From assembly GCF_010389155.1 (NCBI RefSeq), contig NC_057768.1, forward strand, positions 38,481,633 to 38,545,632: a DNA stretch of 64,000 bases, in the 5' to 3' direction. The notes beneath the pieces were generated by a model. That model was given only the letters and a program-made list of their open reading frames with translations. It made no database searches and was not told the origin of the DNA. This DNA is from Erigeron canadensis (lineage: Eukaryota; Streptophyta; Magnoliopsida; Asterales; Asteraceae). Shown piece after piece: positions 1 to 10,920 of the stretch (position 1 is its first letter; each line of letters opens with the position of its first letter). A program made the position numbers and the translations under genes.

Positions 1-50
1 GATTCCATGCCAGTGAACACTCACACGAGAAATACCAACATTTCTTGAAG

Positions 51-347
51 TGTCCCTTGTGGGTTAAATGTCATTTGAGCAATAGTCCAGGATCTATTTC
101 ACTCGATGGTTACTTGGATATTTGGTTGGAGCATTTGAAAGAATTGGAGATCAAATGTTTCCGCATTCAGAAGCCTGAATTGGAGTTTGTGAAGCTTATC
201 TTGGCCAACTCACCAGTGCTGGAAAAGGTGAGGATAGTGCTTCGCCCAACGGATCCTGTTGATGAAGAGTCGAAGATATTAAGAATTCTCATACGCTTCC
301 CACGTGCATCACCAGCTGCAGAAATCATCATTGATCGTATAAAGTGA
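51..347 (+). CDS. FB1: last exon (FBD exon) of an F-box/FBD/LRR gene, cut by the window edge
   Basis: Only the final coding exon is present. An intron end (TTCTTGAAG) runs to base 50, and the reading frame from 51 is open for 98 codons to TGA at 345-347. This matches the 282-348 nt last exons of the other family members here. The exon carries the family signature: a DYxDIWLEHL-like start (here DGYLDIWLEHLKELEI), then ELEFVKLILANSPVLEKV and the closing FPRASPAAEII. These are the FBD-domain segments at the C terminus of F-box/FBD/LRR proteins, presumed SCF ubiquitin-ligase receptors. It is most similar to the last exon of FB2, and the two share more than 1 kb of downstream sequence. An AATAAA lies near 477. 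Whether the missing upstream exons are intact cannot be judged. Confidence 0.8.
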   Translation, partial: CPLWVKCHLSNSPGSISLDGYLDIWLEHLKELEIKCFRIQKPELEFVKLILANSPVLEKVRIVLRPTDPVDEESKILRILIRFPRASPAAEIIIDRIK

Positions 348-404
348 CAGTGTAGCTGCGTATACCCCCATACAATTGCAATTTGCTGCAGATCATTTCT
401 AATC

Positions 405-560
405 AACGAATAAGTTTTGGGATTTATTATGCTAATCTACTAGTGTTGATTGCTGATAATTTTTTCGTACTTTGGATCAATAAAGAACCTTTGGGATTTA
501 TTAAGCTAATCTACTAATGTTGAGTTGCTGATAGTTTTTAATTTTGCATACTTTCTTTTG
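405..560 (+). repeat. Minisatellite in 3' flank of FB1, about 2 copies of a 74-75 bp unit
   Basis: The phrase GCTAATCTACTA.TGTTGA.TTGCTGATA recurs with a spacing of 74 bases (near 432 and 506). The same unit is present three times downstream of FB2 (4905-5130), so the array was duplicated with the gene and changed copy number afterwards. Confidence 0.6.
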
Positions 561-1484
561 TTGAAATTTTATGTTTTTGCGATTGTTGGCCTCACACATT
601 TGGTGTACTCAATACGAATATGTGTTGTATGTAGGGATGGTAATGGATCGTTGAGACTATTCACAGTCGTATCCAGTCATTTTTTCATCATCAATTTCCA
701 TGTCCATTAAAGTTCATTTCCTTCATCCACGTCCATATCCGCGCCGGATAATAGGGTATATAATGGATATCAAGAAATTTGTTTGCTAAAGGTACATCAA
801 CTTTGATGCAAATATTTTTTACACTAGATGTAAAAATAATAAGTTAAACCTCTCTACACAAACGTTCTTATCATGTTTGTTGCACTATTAGCTTTGGTTT
901 TTTGACTAATTGAGTACATGTGTATTTGGTCATTTGGTGCATCGATTTATATACGAGTATTTTTTTAATTTAAAGTAATTTGCTGTTCAAAATTTTTTTT
1001 TAGTAATTTTAGTACACTGTTTCGATAGTATGCAGGTTTTAGATATTAGATTTCCTCCCCTATTTTTTTGGTAAGTTTGAAAGTTGTACTCTGTAAAATA
1101 TATGGATGTTTGGACGGTCTGGCTATGGGTTATTTTTCGGTGTTTATATGTACTTTTTTTCATTTTAAAAAAGAAAGTCCTTGGTCATCAAAACCGTGTC
1201 CAGTAATGAAGACACTGACCTCTAAATCTGTTATCTTTTGATACATATTCATAGATTCTTTGATGTTACTTAATAGTTCTGAAGGTTTTTATATAACAGC
1301 AGATGAATGGCCATAATTTGGATTTTGGCATGTTGAAATGAGCAGGGGAAGACCCATTCATAGATAGCGGGCCCTATGAATTTGGGCTTAAAATTCTATT
1401 TTCAAACCTTTAGATCAAATACATCTTGAAAAAAGTTACATTAAATGGATAACACATTGTTAATCGACTAATCGGTATTAAATA
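561..1484. other. 3' flanking DNA of FB1, duplicated downstream of FB2
   Basis: No gene is seen. Blocks at about 560-780 and 1290-1400 match blocks at about 5110-5340 and 5540-5660 after FB2 (for example both contain GACCCATTCATA followed by a GGCCCTATGAA phrase). The tandem duplication that produced FB1 and FB2 therefore carried at least 1 kb of 3' flank. Confidence 0.5.
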
Positions 1485-1895
1485 AGACGAGAGCAAGTAC
1501 CCGCGCGTTGCGGCGGTGAGATAATGGGGTGATAGATCATAGAGTGTGATAGCCAAATACCTTAGCCGTACGGGCTCCGCCCTCGGATTTAAAAATTCGT
1601 CCAAAGTATATCGAATGACATCTCTAATGAAAGAGCATGAAATTTTAAGAACACCCATATAATTTTTATAATATATCGATGTACGGTTTTTGAGATAAAA
1701 GATTGTGAATGAATTGGAGGAATAAATGATTTATGGAGGAGAGAGAAAACAAATGATTGGTTGAGATTTGAGGAGAGAAAAATGGTGTTAGGTAAATATA
1801 AAATTGAAATATGGACATTTTAAAAAAGTAAATGTTGAAACTTAAAATGTAAAAGGGATATCTACATATATATATATATATATATATAGATATAG
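1485..1895 (-). mobile_element. Helitron-like non-autonomous element (relic)
   Basis: Read on the minus strand, it starts near a TCTATATCTATATATA tract at about 1895. It ends near 1490 with a GC-rich terminus CGCCGCAACGCGCGGGTAC, the kind of 3' end seen in plant Helitrons, without a clean CTAG. Related GC-rich ends occur at 8365, 10784 and 43610. No coding capacity. The boundaries are approximate. Confidence 0.35.
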
Positions 1896-2189
1896 ATAAG
1901 TTACATCAATATGGATGAGACATTTCATTGAATCAAAGCTAAATAAACTATTGCTCAAGTGATTAGACAATATTTTTATAATCCGTAAAAAAAGTCCGTT
2001 TGTCTAAAGTTACCATTATGGGACTAAAAGTTGACATCAAAACTTTGTTGGGTGAAGGTGTAAATGATGAAATTTTCTTTATTTGAAATCCAAAAAAGAA
2101 TTTGGCTTAGAACTTATCTATACCACATTACAAGAATAGAATTTACATATTCACGTTGAAAGGCTATATTTATGGATTAAATTACACCA

Positions 2190-2380
2190 CCAGTTTCTTA
2201 TAATCTAAAATATCTTTACCAACTCATTTACATCAATAATATATATCACTCGCCGACGTTTCCAACACCAATATTCACCGCCAACACTGCCATCAGTTGC
2301 GAAAATCACCATCAGTCACGCCACCACAACACCTTATTGTTATCACTGTTGTCAGTTGTTGCATTACACAAGTATCTTTT
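2190..2380 (+). repeat. Fragment of the CACCACTCG repeat family
   Basis: The block reads CATTTACATCAATAAT, then CACTCGCCGACG, then several CCACCA/CCGCCA phrases. It resembles blocks at 6150-6300 and 8270-8391 and, inverted, 10800-10850 and 15880-16010. The copy at 8106-8391 looks like a complete small Helitron-like element, so this is probably an internal fragment of the same family. Confidence 0.4.
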
Positions 2381-2599
2381 TGTTTTATTTGGAACATGAT
2401 AAGTTTTTTCCATGCAAACTTTTTAACATTTTCATGTCGTGAACTTAGTGCTGTTCTTTGATAACTAAATTATTCCTTTTTCTTTTCCTCAATTTGTCCA
2501 AAAGAGTAAAGACAATACACAAAGTGCCCATTCCATGACAAGAGAGTGTTTATTGTCCAAAAAATAAGACAAATAGACCAAAAACAACGTATCAAAAAG

Positions 2600-2717
2600 T
2601 TTAGGGACCATATATGTAACTTATACTCGACTAATAAAAGTGAGCTGATTTCAGTTACTCTGGGTTTTCTTCTGTTCGGGAAAGGAATAAAAACCTCCAA
2701 CTCACCGACTGAGTCAG
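2600..2717 (+). promoter_or_regulatory. Promoter and noncoding leader exon of FB2 (inferred)
   Basis: GGACCATATATGTAACTTA at about 2606 matches the same phrase upstream of FB13 (about 47880) and FB14 (about 49655). It is followed by an AC-rich leader ending in CTCACCGACTGAGTCAG with a GT donor at 2718. The leader intron would run to an acceptor shortly before the FB2 ATG at 3395. This is inferred from comparison between copies, not from transcript data. Confidence 0.4.
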
Positions 2718-3089
2718 GTATCTTCCACTTTTCCAATCACTTTCCATATCTTGAAATACATATGTAGTATGTTATTGCATAACTAATTAATTATTAAATA
2801 AAATGTTGTGTTATGCCCTGTTTCATGCGTTTCGTTTTACAATTTAATTTTAGTTTTTTTTTTATTTAGATTTTTTGACATTTTAGGGTTCATAATCGGT
2901 CACATATAGCCCCATCCGAGTGAAAGATTTCCTCCTCTGGTTACCCGAGTTTAAAGAAATTTTTTCAGCTTAGCCATCAAATGACTTGAACATTTTTTTA
3001 TATTTTTCTTCAATTAAGAAATATAATCATACCAAGTGTTGTAATGGGATGTTGTATGTATTATAGAAAAAAAGTAAGCACCCAATATC

Positions 3090-3305
3090 ATCTTCCACGG
3101 GTTTTGGCTCCCAATATCTAGACGGTGTATGAGGAGGTTAAGATGTAGACAACCGTACCCCTACCATGACGGTGTAGTGAGGTTGTTTCCTGGTTATATC
3201 TAAGATAGAAAAAAACCTCCAACCTTGCAACTTGCTAGACGTGAGGATAGAACCCTTGACCTTTGTATTTAAAGGCAAGGGTGTTAACCACTTATCCAAC
3301 CTTGC
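3090..3305 (-). mobile_element. tRNA-derived SINE, minus orientation
   Basis: On the minus strand, the segment near 3300-3245 looks like a tRNA-type RNA polymerase III promoter: an A-box-like GGATAAGTGGTTAACAC and a B-box-like GGTCAAGGGTTCTATCC. The body on the plus strand contains AAGATGTAGACAACCGTACC, a phrase shared with the copies at 34047-34727, 43860-44193 and 52800-52925. I relate it to the TS/Au-type plant SINEs from memory. No clean target-site duplication was identified. Confidence 0.55.
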
Positions 3306-3394
3306 TGGTTATATTTTGTATGTATTATAGAGTTTATCTTTAATCAGTTTTTTACAGTAATTATTTGGTTTCCGTCCAGCAACACAACGTTGAG

Positions 3395-4836
3395 ATGAGA
3401 CCCGAACCTTCGTCTGAAGTCCAACATTTGCCTTTGGGTAGAATCAGTACCCTTCCTTCATGCATGATAGAAACCATTCTATGTCTTGTACCGATAAGAG
3501 ATGCAGTGAGGACGAGTATTCTCTCAAACAAATGGAATTAAAAATGGTCCACAATTTCTAAACTTGTTTTTAGAGAGTCGCAGATGTTTGATGAAGTTGA
3601 CACAGATGGACCAGATAAGCTGGAGTATCCGCTAAATGAAAGCAAAGAGTTGGTCAGGAAGTATAAAATTTTCTCTGCTATACAACATGTTCTGTTAGTG
3701 CACCAGGGTCCAATAGTCGAGTTCACTCTTGACATGCAAGCAAACTACACATGTACTGAAATCGACCTAATAATACGTTATTTGTCGAAGAACAAAACTG
3801 TCAAGAAGTTTGCACTTGAGTTGAATGATCCCCGTAACGATTTTTATAGGTTACCTTTATCCTTCTTCTCATTGAATCAGTTAGCAGATTTAACTCTGCA
3901 GGTCTGTGAGCTGGAATTCGATCCAAGATCTAGTGGATTTAGTAGCCTCACAAGTTTATCCATGACTTGTGTAAAAACCTCTATGAAAACAGTTCTGCAT
4001 CTCTTATCCAGTTGTCCATTACTTAAAAGCCTGAATTTGGTAAGCTTTCACTACAGCATATGTCCCATGGACTTTTTGACAGTTCTACATCTGATTATTG
4101 AACTGCTGCAGATCTTATTTATTGAAGACCTCGATGGAAGCGGTTTACAGGTAGACATGATTGAGCTATTCAAATGTTAACCTGTGATTGAACATCTGTC
4201 TTTTGATTGTTTGACCATCGAGGTAATATAATCTACAGGGTATATTAATTGATTCAACTGGGAAAAAAACTTTGCTTATTAATCTTTGTTTTGTCTGTTG
4301 TTCAAGTGGTTTTACCAAGTCAAACCTCCACGAGAGCTTCCAACCAAATTAGTCCACCTCAAATACTTGTGTATATGGGATACATTGTCGAATGAAGAAG
4401 ATTTGCTCTTTCTGTTTCTCTTTGTTAGATGCTCCCCAAACTTGGAGAAAATTAAGCTAAGGCTAAATCTCATAAATCTGTGGTGTATTTTTTTTTTTTT
4501 TCAATTTCTATGCCAATAAAACACTCACACAAGAAATACCAACCCTTCTTGAAGTTTACCAGGTGGTCGGATAGAAAAGGACTTTTGTGCAGTTCACTTG
4601 ATGGCTATTTAGATATTTGTTTGGAGCATCTGAAAGAATTGGAGATTGAATGTTTCCGCATTCCTGATTTTGAGTTTCTGAAGCTTATCTTGGCCAAGTC
4701 ACCTGTGCTGGAAAAGGTGAGGATAGGGCTTGGCCCACTAACTTCAATTGATGAGGAGTTGAAGATGCTAAGAATTGTCACACGCTTCCCACGTGCATCA
4801 CCAGTCGCAGAGATAATCATTGATCATTTGGAATGA
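3395..4836 (+). pseudogene. FB2: F-box/FBD/LRR pseudogene with two nonsense codons and a lost splice donor
   Basis: The four-exon family layout is recognisable: 3395-4039, 4112-4222, 4307-4462 and 4555-4836. The ATG at 3395 opens a normal F-box (GRISTLPSCMIETILCLV). Codon 49 is TAA at 3539-3541, in the F-box motif where paralogs read WRY-W (here W N stop K W). A second stop at 4178-4180 interrupts exon 2 where paralogs read CLPVIEHL. The donor after exon 3 reads AGG/CTAAAT at 4463 where paralogs have AGG/GTAA. Exon 4 is open and encodes a complete FBD segment to 4836. With three independent lesions a functional full-length product is unlikely. A shorter protein starting at 3584 would lack the F-box. 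Confidence 0.85.
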
Positions 4837-4904
4837 TAGAGTAGTTGTGTTTACCTATATCCCTATGGTTGCAATATGGTGATAGTTTTGGCGTGCTTCA
4901 GATC

Positions 4905-5130
4905 AACAAAGGACTTTTGGATTTTTTTATGCTATCTACTAATGTTGAGTTGCTGATAGTTTTTTCGTACAATAGATCAAAGACGAACTTTTGAGCTTAT
5001 TTATGCTAATTTACTAATGTTGAGTTGCTGCTAGTTTTTGCGTACTTTAGATCAACAGAGAAGTTTTGGATTTATTATGCTAATCTACTAATATTGTTGA
5101 GTTGCTGATAGCTTTTGCGTACTTTCTTTA
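4905..5130 (+). repeat. Minisatellite in 3' flank of FB2, about 3 copies of a 74-75 bp unit
   Basis: AATGTTGAGTTGCTG recurs near 4941, 5016 and 5090. It is the same unit as downstream of FB1, where two copies are seen. Confidence 0.65.
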
Positions 5131-6688
5131 GTTGAAATTTTATGTTTTTGCGGTTGTTGGCCGCACATAATTGGCGTACTCGAAACATATCTGGTGTTGT
5201 ATGTAGGGATGTTAATGAATCTGGTGAAACTGTACTCGTATTCATACCCATTTATTTTTTCATCATCAATGTCCATATCCATATAAGTTCATTTCATTTA
5301 TCTATGTCCATTTTTGTCGGTTAAAACAGGTTAATGGATTAGCCAATGGTTATCAAGAATTTTGTTCGCTAAAGATATGTTAGCCTTGATGCAAATATTT
5401 TCGACAGAAGATGCAAGACTTTTGATGTTTATATCGTTTCGATACAGGTGTTCGTATGAACTTATTTCAATTTATAAAAGCAAGTCCTTGATCTATAAAT
5501 TGTTCACTTCGGATGCATATATTCATAGATGTTACTTGTAAGGCTTAAGAGTCTTTTTATACAGCAAATCAACGGCTATATTTTGGCAATCTAGCATGAT
5601 AAAAAGAGCAGGGGAGGACCCATTCATAAATAGCAGGCCCTATGAAATTGGGTTTAATCACTATACTTGAAACGTTGACACTTTCTACATTGACCACAGT
5701 TACCCATTTCATCCCCTAGTTCATTACTTCATTACCATATTGACCATGAAGTTTCAATCCTACTTTCAAGGGTAATGCTATAAATCTAATTGATACGAGG
5801 ATCGGAGGATGTAGCTAATTGACGTGCAAGTGACACGTTGTGCCTTTGATACCGTAGATATTTCAGAAGTTAAAAGTTAAATGATACATGTTATAAGTTA
5901 ATTTATTAAAGGTATTTTTAGTAGACTACTTATTTTAGTTGTTAATGATGTTCATATATTAAAGACATTTTAGACATTTTAAAATCTGAATTTCAGACAT
6001 ACGACCCAAAATGATTTATAGTATAGTAATAAAGAAAAGATTACATATTTATGTTTAAAAGTGATACCTTTGGGATATGAGAATTTATCAAATAACTTTA
6101 TTGATTAAATTATATTATTAGTCCTTGATGCCCTCATCTTTTATAATATCTCCACCAAGATCTTTACATCAATAACTTTTTACATCAATAATTTACACCA
6201 CTCGACAGCGCCACTACCACCAACATTCACCGCCACCTGTCGCGGAATTAACATTAGTTGCCGAGAGATTGCGACCACCATACTGTCGTCACATTACTCG
6301 AGTATCCACTGACTTGTTTTAACAAGTTTAAAATAAAATATTACCAAATATAGAAACTAGGGTATGAAATTTAGAAAGGAATTTCGAACCACAAAATTAA
6401 TTATCGCCCAAGTATATATGTTTAATTAAAATTTAGACTCCTACTATACGCGTAACTATATATGATATATGGTAAGTAAATAATACCATAAATATTACCT
6501 TCCTAATCGTATTAGGTTTTATTTTCGAAAACCACAAACTTAATTATCGCACAAGTTTATATACTCCCTCTATCATATCTATACGTGCACTGCTAAAAGG
6601 GTATTTCACATATTCGATCGACTTTCTCATTATTATTGCTTCGAAAGTTCGAAGTTAAATAATTCTTTCTTAAAACTTATTAACTACA
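5131..6688. other. Intergenic: duplicated FB flank, repeat-family fragment and upstream region of the B3 gene
   Basis: 5131-5660 matches the FB1 3' flank. 6150-6300 is a fragment of the CACCACTCG family (see 8106-8391). 6400-6688 is AT-rich DNA immediately before the B3 gene, with no motif I would stand behind. No additional gene is seen. Confidence 0.4.
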
Positions 6689-7917
6689 ATGGGGTCTATT
6701 TCGACTGATTTGTCGCTCCTAATCTGTCCTGATCCTGCCATGACGACATCTTCATCATTCGAGTCTGTTTCAACTGATTTGTCGCTCGCAATCTGTCCTC
6801 CTGCTGGTAGTGATCATAATTCACCAACGGGGTTTCAAGCAGAGTCGTCGTCGTCAGTCTCGACTGATTTGCCCCTCGGAATAATCTGTCCTGTTCCCAT
6901 CAGCATGATGAGGCCTTCATTCGTCAAGAAGTTCGTTGTTGATGATCTTAATATGGTGCCCTTCGAAGACAGGTATATATATAAATCCAGTTTATATATT
7001 TTTAATTCACTTTCTTTAAATAATTAATTAAGTAGCTAGCATACATTATAATTTGTATTAACCCAACTTATAAGTTTTTATATATTTACATAACTATATA
7101 TGTAGTTTCACTTTCTAGTAACTTTTACAAAGTGTATTCTTTGTTATATTAATCAAGAAACTAGTTTGACGATTGAAATTTTAATTAGTTCTCGACTTCT
7201 CGCATATAACTGTTTTTTTTTTTTGATCCCCTGTGCAGCCCGAAACAAGATTCAGCCAAAAAGTCCAAACGTAGTCGCTTTGCTACTTTACAAGAGGAGG
7301 AAGATTATTATTCTCAAGAAATTCAAAACTTGTATATGAACAAGTGTGTCAGTGAAACGACTAATTACAAAGCTTGCGCACCTTCATCCACCAAGAATGA
7401 CAACGCAAACATGAAAACGAAGAGGAGGAGAATATCGAAGAAGAAGGACCGTGGGGAGTTGGTGAGCAATGAGGCGACAGACAAGTTGAGGAGGTTTATT
7501 AATGAGGAGATGAATGGTGTAGACATGAAACTAGTGATTCAAAAAAAATTGTATGCAACTGATTTGAACCCGACTCAGAATAGGTTGAACATGCCTATTA
7601 ACCAAATCGAGACGCATGAATTCTTGAAGCCTGATGAGAAAGAATTTCTTGAGACACTTAAGAAAAATCAGATGGAGGTACGATTGGTGGGACCAAAGCT
7701 ACAAATGTACACGAAATCGATGAATTTGAAGTTGTGGCACATGGAAAGAACTTGTAATTATGTGTTGATCACCAACTGGAACCACTTTGTGAGGGACAAT
7801 AAGGAGGAGTTGAAGGAAGGGACCAAGATTCAAGTTTGGTCGTTTCGTAAAAATCAGCAGCTGTGTTTTGCTATTGCGATTGTGGGAAGACCCGATGACA
7901 CGAACAAAGCGGCTTAA
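6689..7917 (+). CDS. B3-domain DNA-binding protein (plant DUF313-type), two exons
   Basis: Exon 1 is 6689-6972 (donor AG/GTATAT) and exon 2 is 7239-7917 (acceptor TGTGCAG). Joined in phase 2 they give about 320 residues ending in TAA. Residues about 195-314 form a B3-type fold: VIQKKLYATDLNPTQ, then EVRLVGPKLQMYTKSMNLKL and a C-terminal WSFRKNQQLCFAIAIV. The position and wording fit the small plant B3 proteins annotated DUF313, which are presumed nuclear DNA-binding regulators. Basic stretches in exon 2 (AKKSKRSRF; KTKRRRISKKK) look like nuclear localisation signals. The N terminus has three copies of STDLxLxIC at residues 5-13, 28-36 and 58-67, resembling EAR repression motifs (LxLxL-like). 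It is unrelated to the surrounding F-box array. The DNA target is unknown. Confidence 0.8.
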
Positions 7918-8105
7918 AAACTTGCCATTACTGATGATCAGATTGTTGTTGATGTACCTCGTTTAATTGAGTCTGCAAATTGTATTTTTAGTACGGGGCT
8001 TATTTTTTCATTAGATTGCAAATACATCATTCTTTGTTCTTTTTGAAAAATATTAATGCTTTTAATTTTACCCATAATGTGTGTTATGTTGTTCCCTTAT
8101 AATTA

Positions 8106-8391
8106 TCTATATTATATTATAAAAGATATAGCCCCTTTTATTTATGGAAGTGTTGAAAATATATAATATTTTCACTTAGCACCCATTAAAATATTTCAAC
8201 ATACATTACCCCATAACATTAATGATTAATTTACACTACCAATCTTTTATTCTTTAATATATTTTCATTAACCATTTACATCAATTATCCACACCACTCG
8301 GCGCCGTCTCCACCACCGACACTCGGCCCCCCACCACAACGGCATTGTCACAACCACCGCCGCATTGCGCGGGTAACGTGGAAGTATCTAA
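8106..8391 (+). mobile_element. Small Helitron-like non-autonomous element
   Basis: It begins with TCTATATTATATTATAAAAG, typical of plant Helitron 5' ends. It ends with CCGCATTGCGCGGGTAACG followed by CTAA at 8388-8391. Between them lies the CACCACTCGGCGCCG and CCACCACCGACACTCGG block that recurs elsewhere in this window. There is no open reading frame. Helitrons make no target duplication, so the ends rest on sequence resemblance only. Confidence 0.45.
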
Positions 8392-9289
8392 AAAAAGCTA
8401 AATAGAATTTCATGTGATATTAAAATATAATTGAGGTTTTGTTAACTACATTGTAGTTAACATGATTAAAATACTTGTACTCTTATCATAAAACTTATGG
8501 TTAATTAGTGGGTTTTGATATGAAAAAAATACAAATGTACAATACTTTTAGTCTCATTTAATTACAGTTCTTAAAGTCTATCTAGTATTTTCCTTTTAAT
8601 TAATAAAAGTATATATGGTGAATTGAAAATACATATACTAAACATAATGAAATTTCAATAATCTGAGTGTAACGTATAATATTTAACTTTTATACTAATA
8701 AAATTCATGGCTGATGAGCTTTTGATATTAAAAAAAAATACATATATACAATAATTTTATGCACGTTTAACTATCGTTTTTAAGGTTGTATTTACCGTTT
8801 TCTTCTTAAAGACGTACCTTACCTCTTGCTTGTAGAAGGAAAAGCCAATGTACAGTCAAATTTCTAACATTTTAGTAGTAGTTGACTCAAACTTTAGCAT
8901 GCTTACAGGGAACACAAATATAAAAGCTAACTAGTACTAATATATATATATATATATATATATATACCTAGTTACACTAACTATTGCCCGATGGATCGAA
9001 TTGGATGGATCGAGATTCTTTCAAGTTAGATTTTCAACACTATAGTTTATGTTGGTTCGTGTTTTGTGAGAGGAGAAGAAATATATATATTTTAGATTGC
9101 TATATATCAAAGTGTCACAAAAGGACATAGAGGTGAGGTCAAAGAATGAAAAAAAGAAAAAAAGAGTCAACTTTGACTTTTTGAGGAGAAAGAAATTCAG
9201 GAACTGATAAAAGAATGCAATAGAAGTGTAACACTCGCGTATTTGATGAAGTAATTGAAGTTAATTTGTACTTTACAAGTTTACATGAA
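8392..9289. other. AT-rich intergenic DNA
   Basis: I see no gene. It contains a (TA)n microsatellite at 8941-8966. Confidence 0.4.
8941..8966. repeat. (TA)n microsatellite
   Basis: An uninterrupted TA run of 13 units. Confidence 0.9.
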
Positions 9290-9447
9290 TATCCCGTGTC
9301 TTCTGTAATGGTTAAATTGGTGAGTTTTTCCTCCCATGTGGTCCCTGACTTCGTGGATCGGTTACTAGTAACTCTCTGCCCGTATGGATGTAATGACTAG
9401 CCATCCCGTGATATAAACGTTCACAAAAAAAAAAAAAAAAAAAAAAA
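9290..9447 (+). mobile_element. Possible SINE with poly(A) tail
   Basis: The segment has an A-box-like TAATGGTTAAATTGGTGAG, a weak B-box-like region and then a 23-base A run at 9425-9447. That is the arrangement of a tRNA-derived SINE. The B box is poor and I found no target-site duplication. Confidence 0.3.
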
Positions 9448-9699
9448 GAAGAAGAACTTTAATAGTTAAAAATAATTAGTTATGAGGTACAACTTTGAGA
9501 GTTTGGAGTTGTTTGTGTATCAAATTTTTTAATAGCAAAATAAAACTTATAAGCTTGAAACTATAAGCTAAATTTGACATAACTTTGTTTTCTACAACAA
9601 ATTTTATATCATATCATATTAAATTATACTAAATAAAATACTAGCCTTATAGATCCTGACTATCGGCTTTTGACTAACATCATGTTAGCTAAACATATT

Positions 9700-9808
9700 C
9701 ACTGATTTTGACATGTATGATGCCTAGTCAGCATCTTGAGTTTTTAAAATCACTGAATTTGACATGTATGAAGCCCAGTCAGCATCTTGACTTTTAAAAA
9801 TCACTGCT
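9700..9808. repeat. Tandem duplication, 51-bp unit
   Basis: TTGACATGTATGA..CC.AGTCAGCATCTTGA occurs twice with a 51-base spacing (ACTGATTTTG at 9701, ACTGAATTTG at 9752). Confidence 0.7.
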
Positions 9809-9879
9809 GGAAGAATATAGGAATGATTTTTATTTCAATTAATTATGTCAAGATTTTTGTATAAGTTTTCAACTTTTCA

Positions 9880-10450
9880 TTGGTAATTTTTTTGACTACT
9901 CAAATCGATCTCGGTATTCACGTTCCATTCGATAATTTGGTGTATGCACGCCACCTGTTCGATGAAAGAAATATGTCATACCCGTGCATAAACCAATTTA
10001 AAGGTATTATTAACCCCTTCCTATTTTCTGTTTTTTGTTTTCCAATTGTTATCTTTTTTTGTAATTTGATGCATTCTTTTTGGCACATACAAAAATGATT
10101 CACTATATTTGGCATCTTAACCGAGTTCACAATGTGAGATTATATGTTTTTTGTTTGCTTATAGCTTTTGGAAGTCTTGTTTACAGATATTTTATAAGCA
10201 TTTCGTTTCAGAAAATGAGTTACATGTACGTCGGGTAGGCAGGCTAGAAGCGATACCCAAACTTGATAGTGCGATTAAAGATGTATTTCTTAAAAGTTAT
10301 ATTGATTTTGCATTACCCTGTTGTTGTTCGTTCCACTGTAATTTATGTGTTACCCTATTGCATTGTCCTGTTAATATTTGCTAAACGAAACAACATAGTT
10401 GTTACCCATATAGTGTTTCCCATTCATAAATGTTTCAATATACAGTAGTT
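9880..10450 (+). other. Unassigned region with short open frames
   Basis: Two short open stretches are present (9880-10098 and 10151-10384). The first contains LVYARHLFDERNMS, which faintly recalls a pentatricopeptide-repeat fragment. The second contains NELHVRRVGRLEAIPKLD. They do not join into a convincing gene and I cannot assign a function. This may be a decayed gene fragment carried by a transposon. Confidence 0.2.
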
Positions 10451-10783
10451 ATATCTTTTGGTAAACACATATATGGTTTATGCGCCTTGGTCTAAAGTGT
10501 GTTTCCTTGTAACCACATGGTTGAAATATGGACCGAAGGAGGTAAAATGATGCAAGTTCTCCTCCATCATTAGACATGACTACCCCTCGCGCGGGAGGCA
10601 CGTGGAGGGTTAACGGATGTGGGTTGACGGTCAACAAGTCAAAGGACGAAACGTGAAACTCTTCTTTCTATAAAGGACAATTCATGACGTTTTTTAAGCA
10701 CAGGGACGAAACATGATTATTTGAGTAAACCATAGGGATGATTTATGTCGTTTATTCTTAATTTAATTAAAAGTATTACGGAA

Positions 10784-10920
10784 CTAGACCGGTACCCCGC
10801 GCGATGCAACGGTGGTGGAGACGACGAGTGGTGGTACATCTCAAAAGGAGTCCCTATAGTTTACTCAAATAGTCAAATCTTAAAAGTATTACGGAACTAG
10901 ACTGGTACCCCGCAGGATCT
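10784..10920 (-). mobile_element. Two Helitron-like 3' termini, 113 bp apart, minus orientation
   Basis: On the minus strand GCATCGCGCGGGGTACCGGT is followed directly by CTAG at 10787-10784, the classic CTRR Helitron end. A second, decayed end (GCGGGGTACCAGT then CTAG) finishes at 10897. Both are flanked by the same AAAGTATTACGGAA sequence, so a short segment containing the terminus was duplicated or re-inserted. Their 5' ends were not found. Confidence 0.45.
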
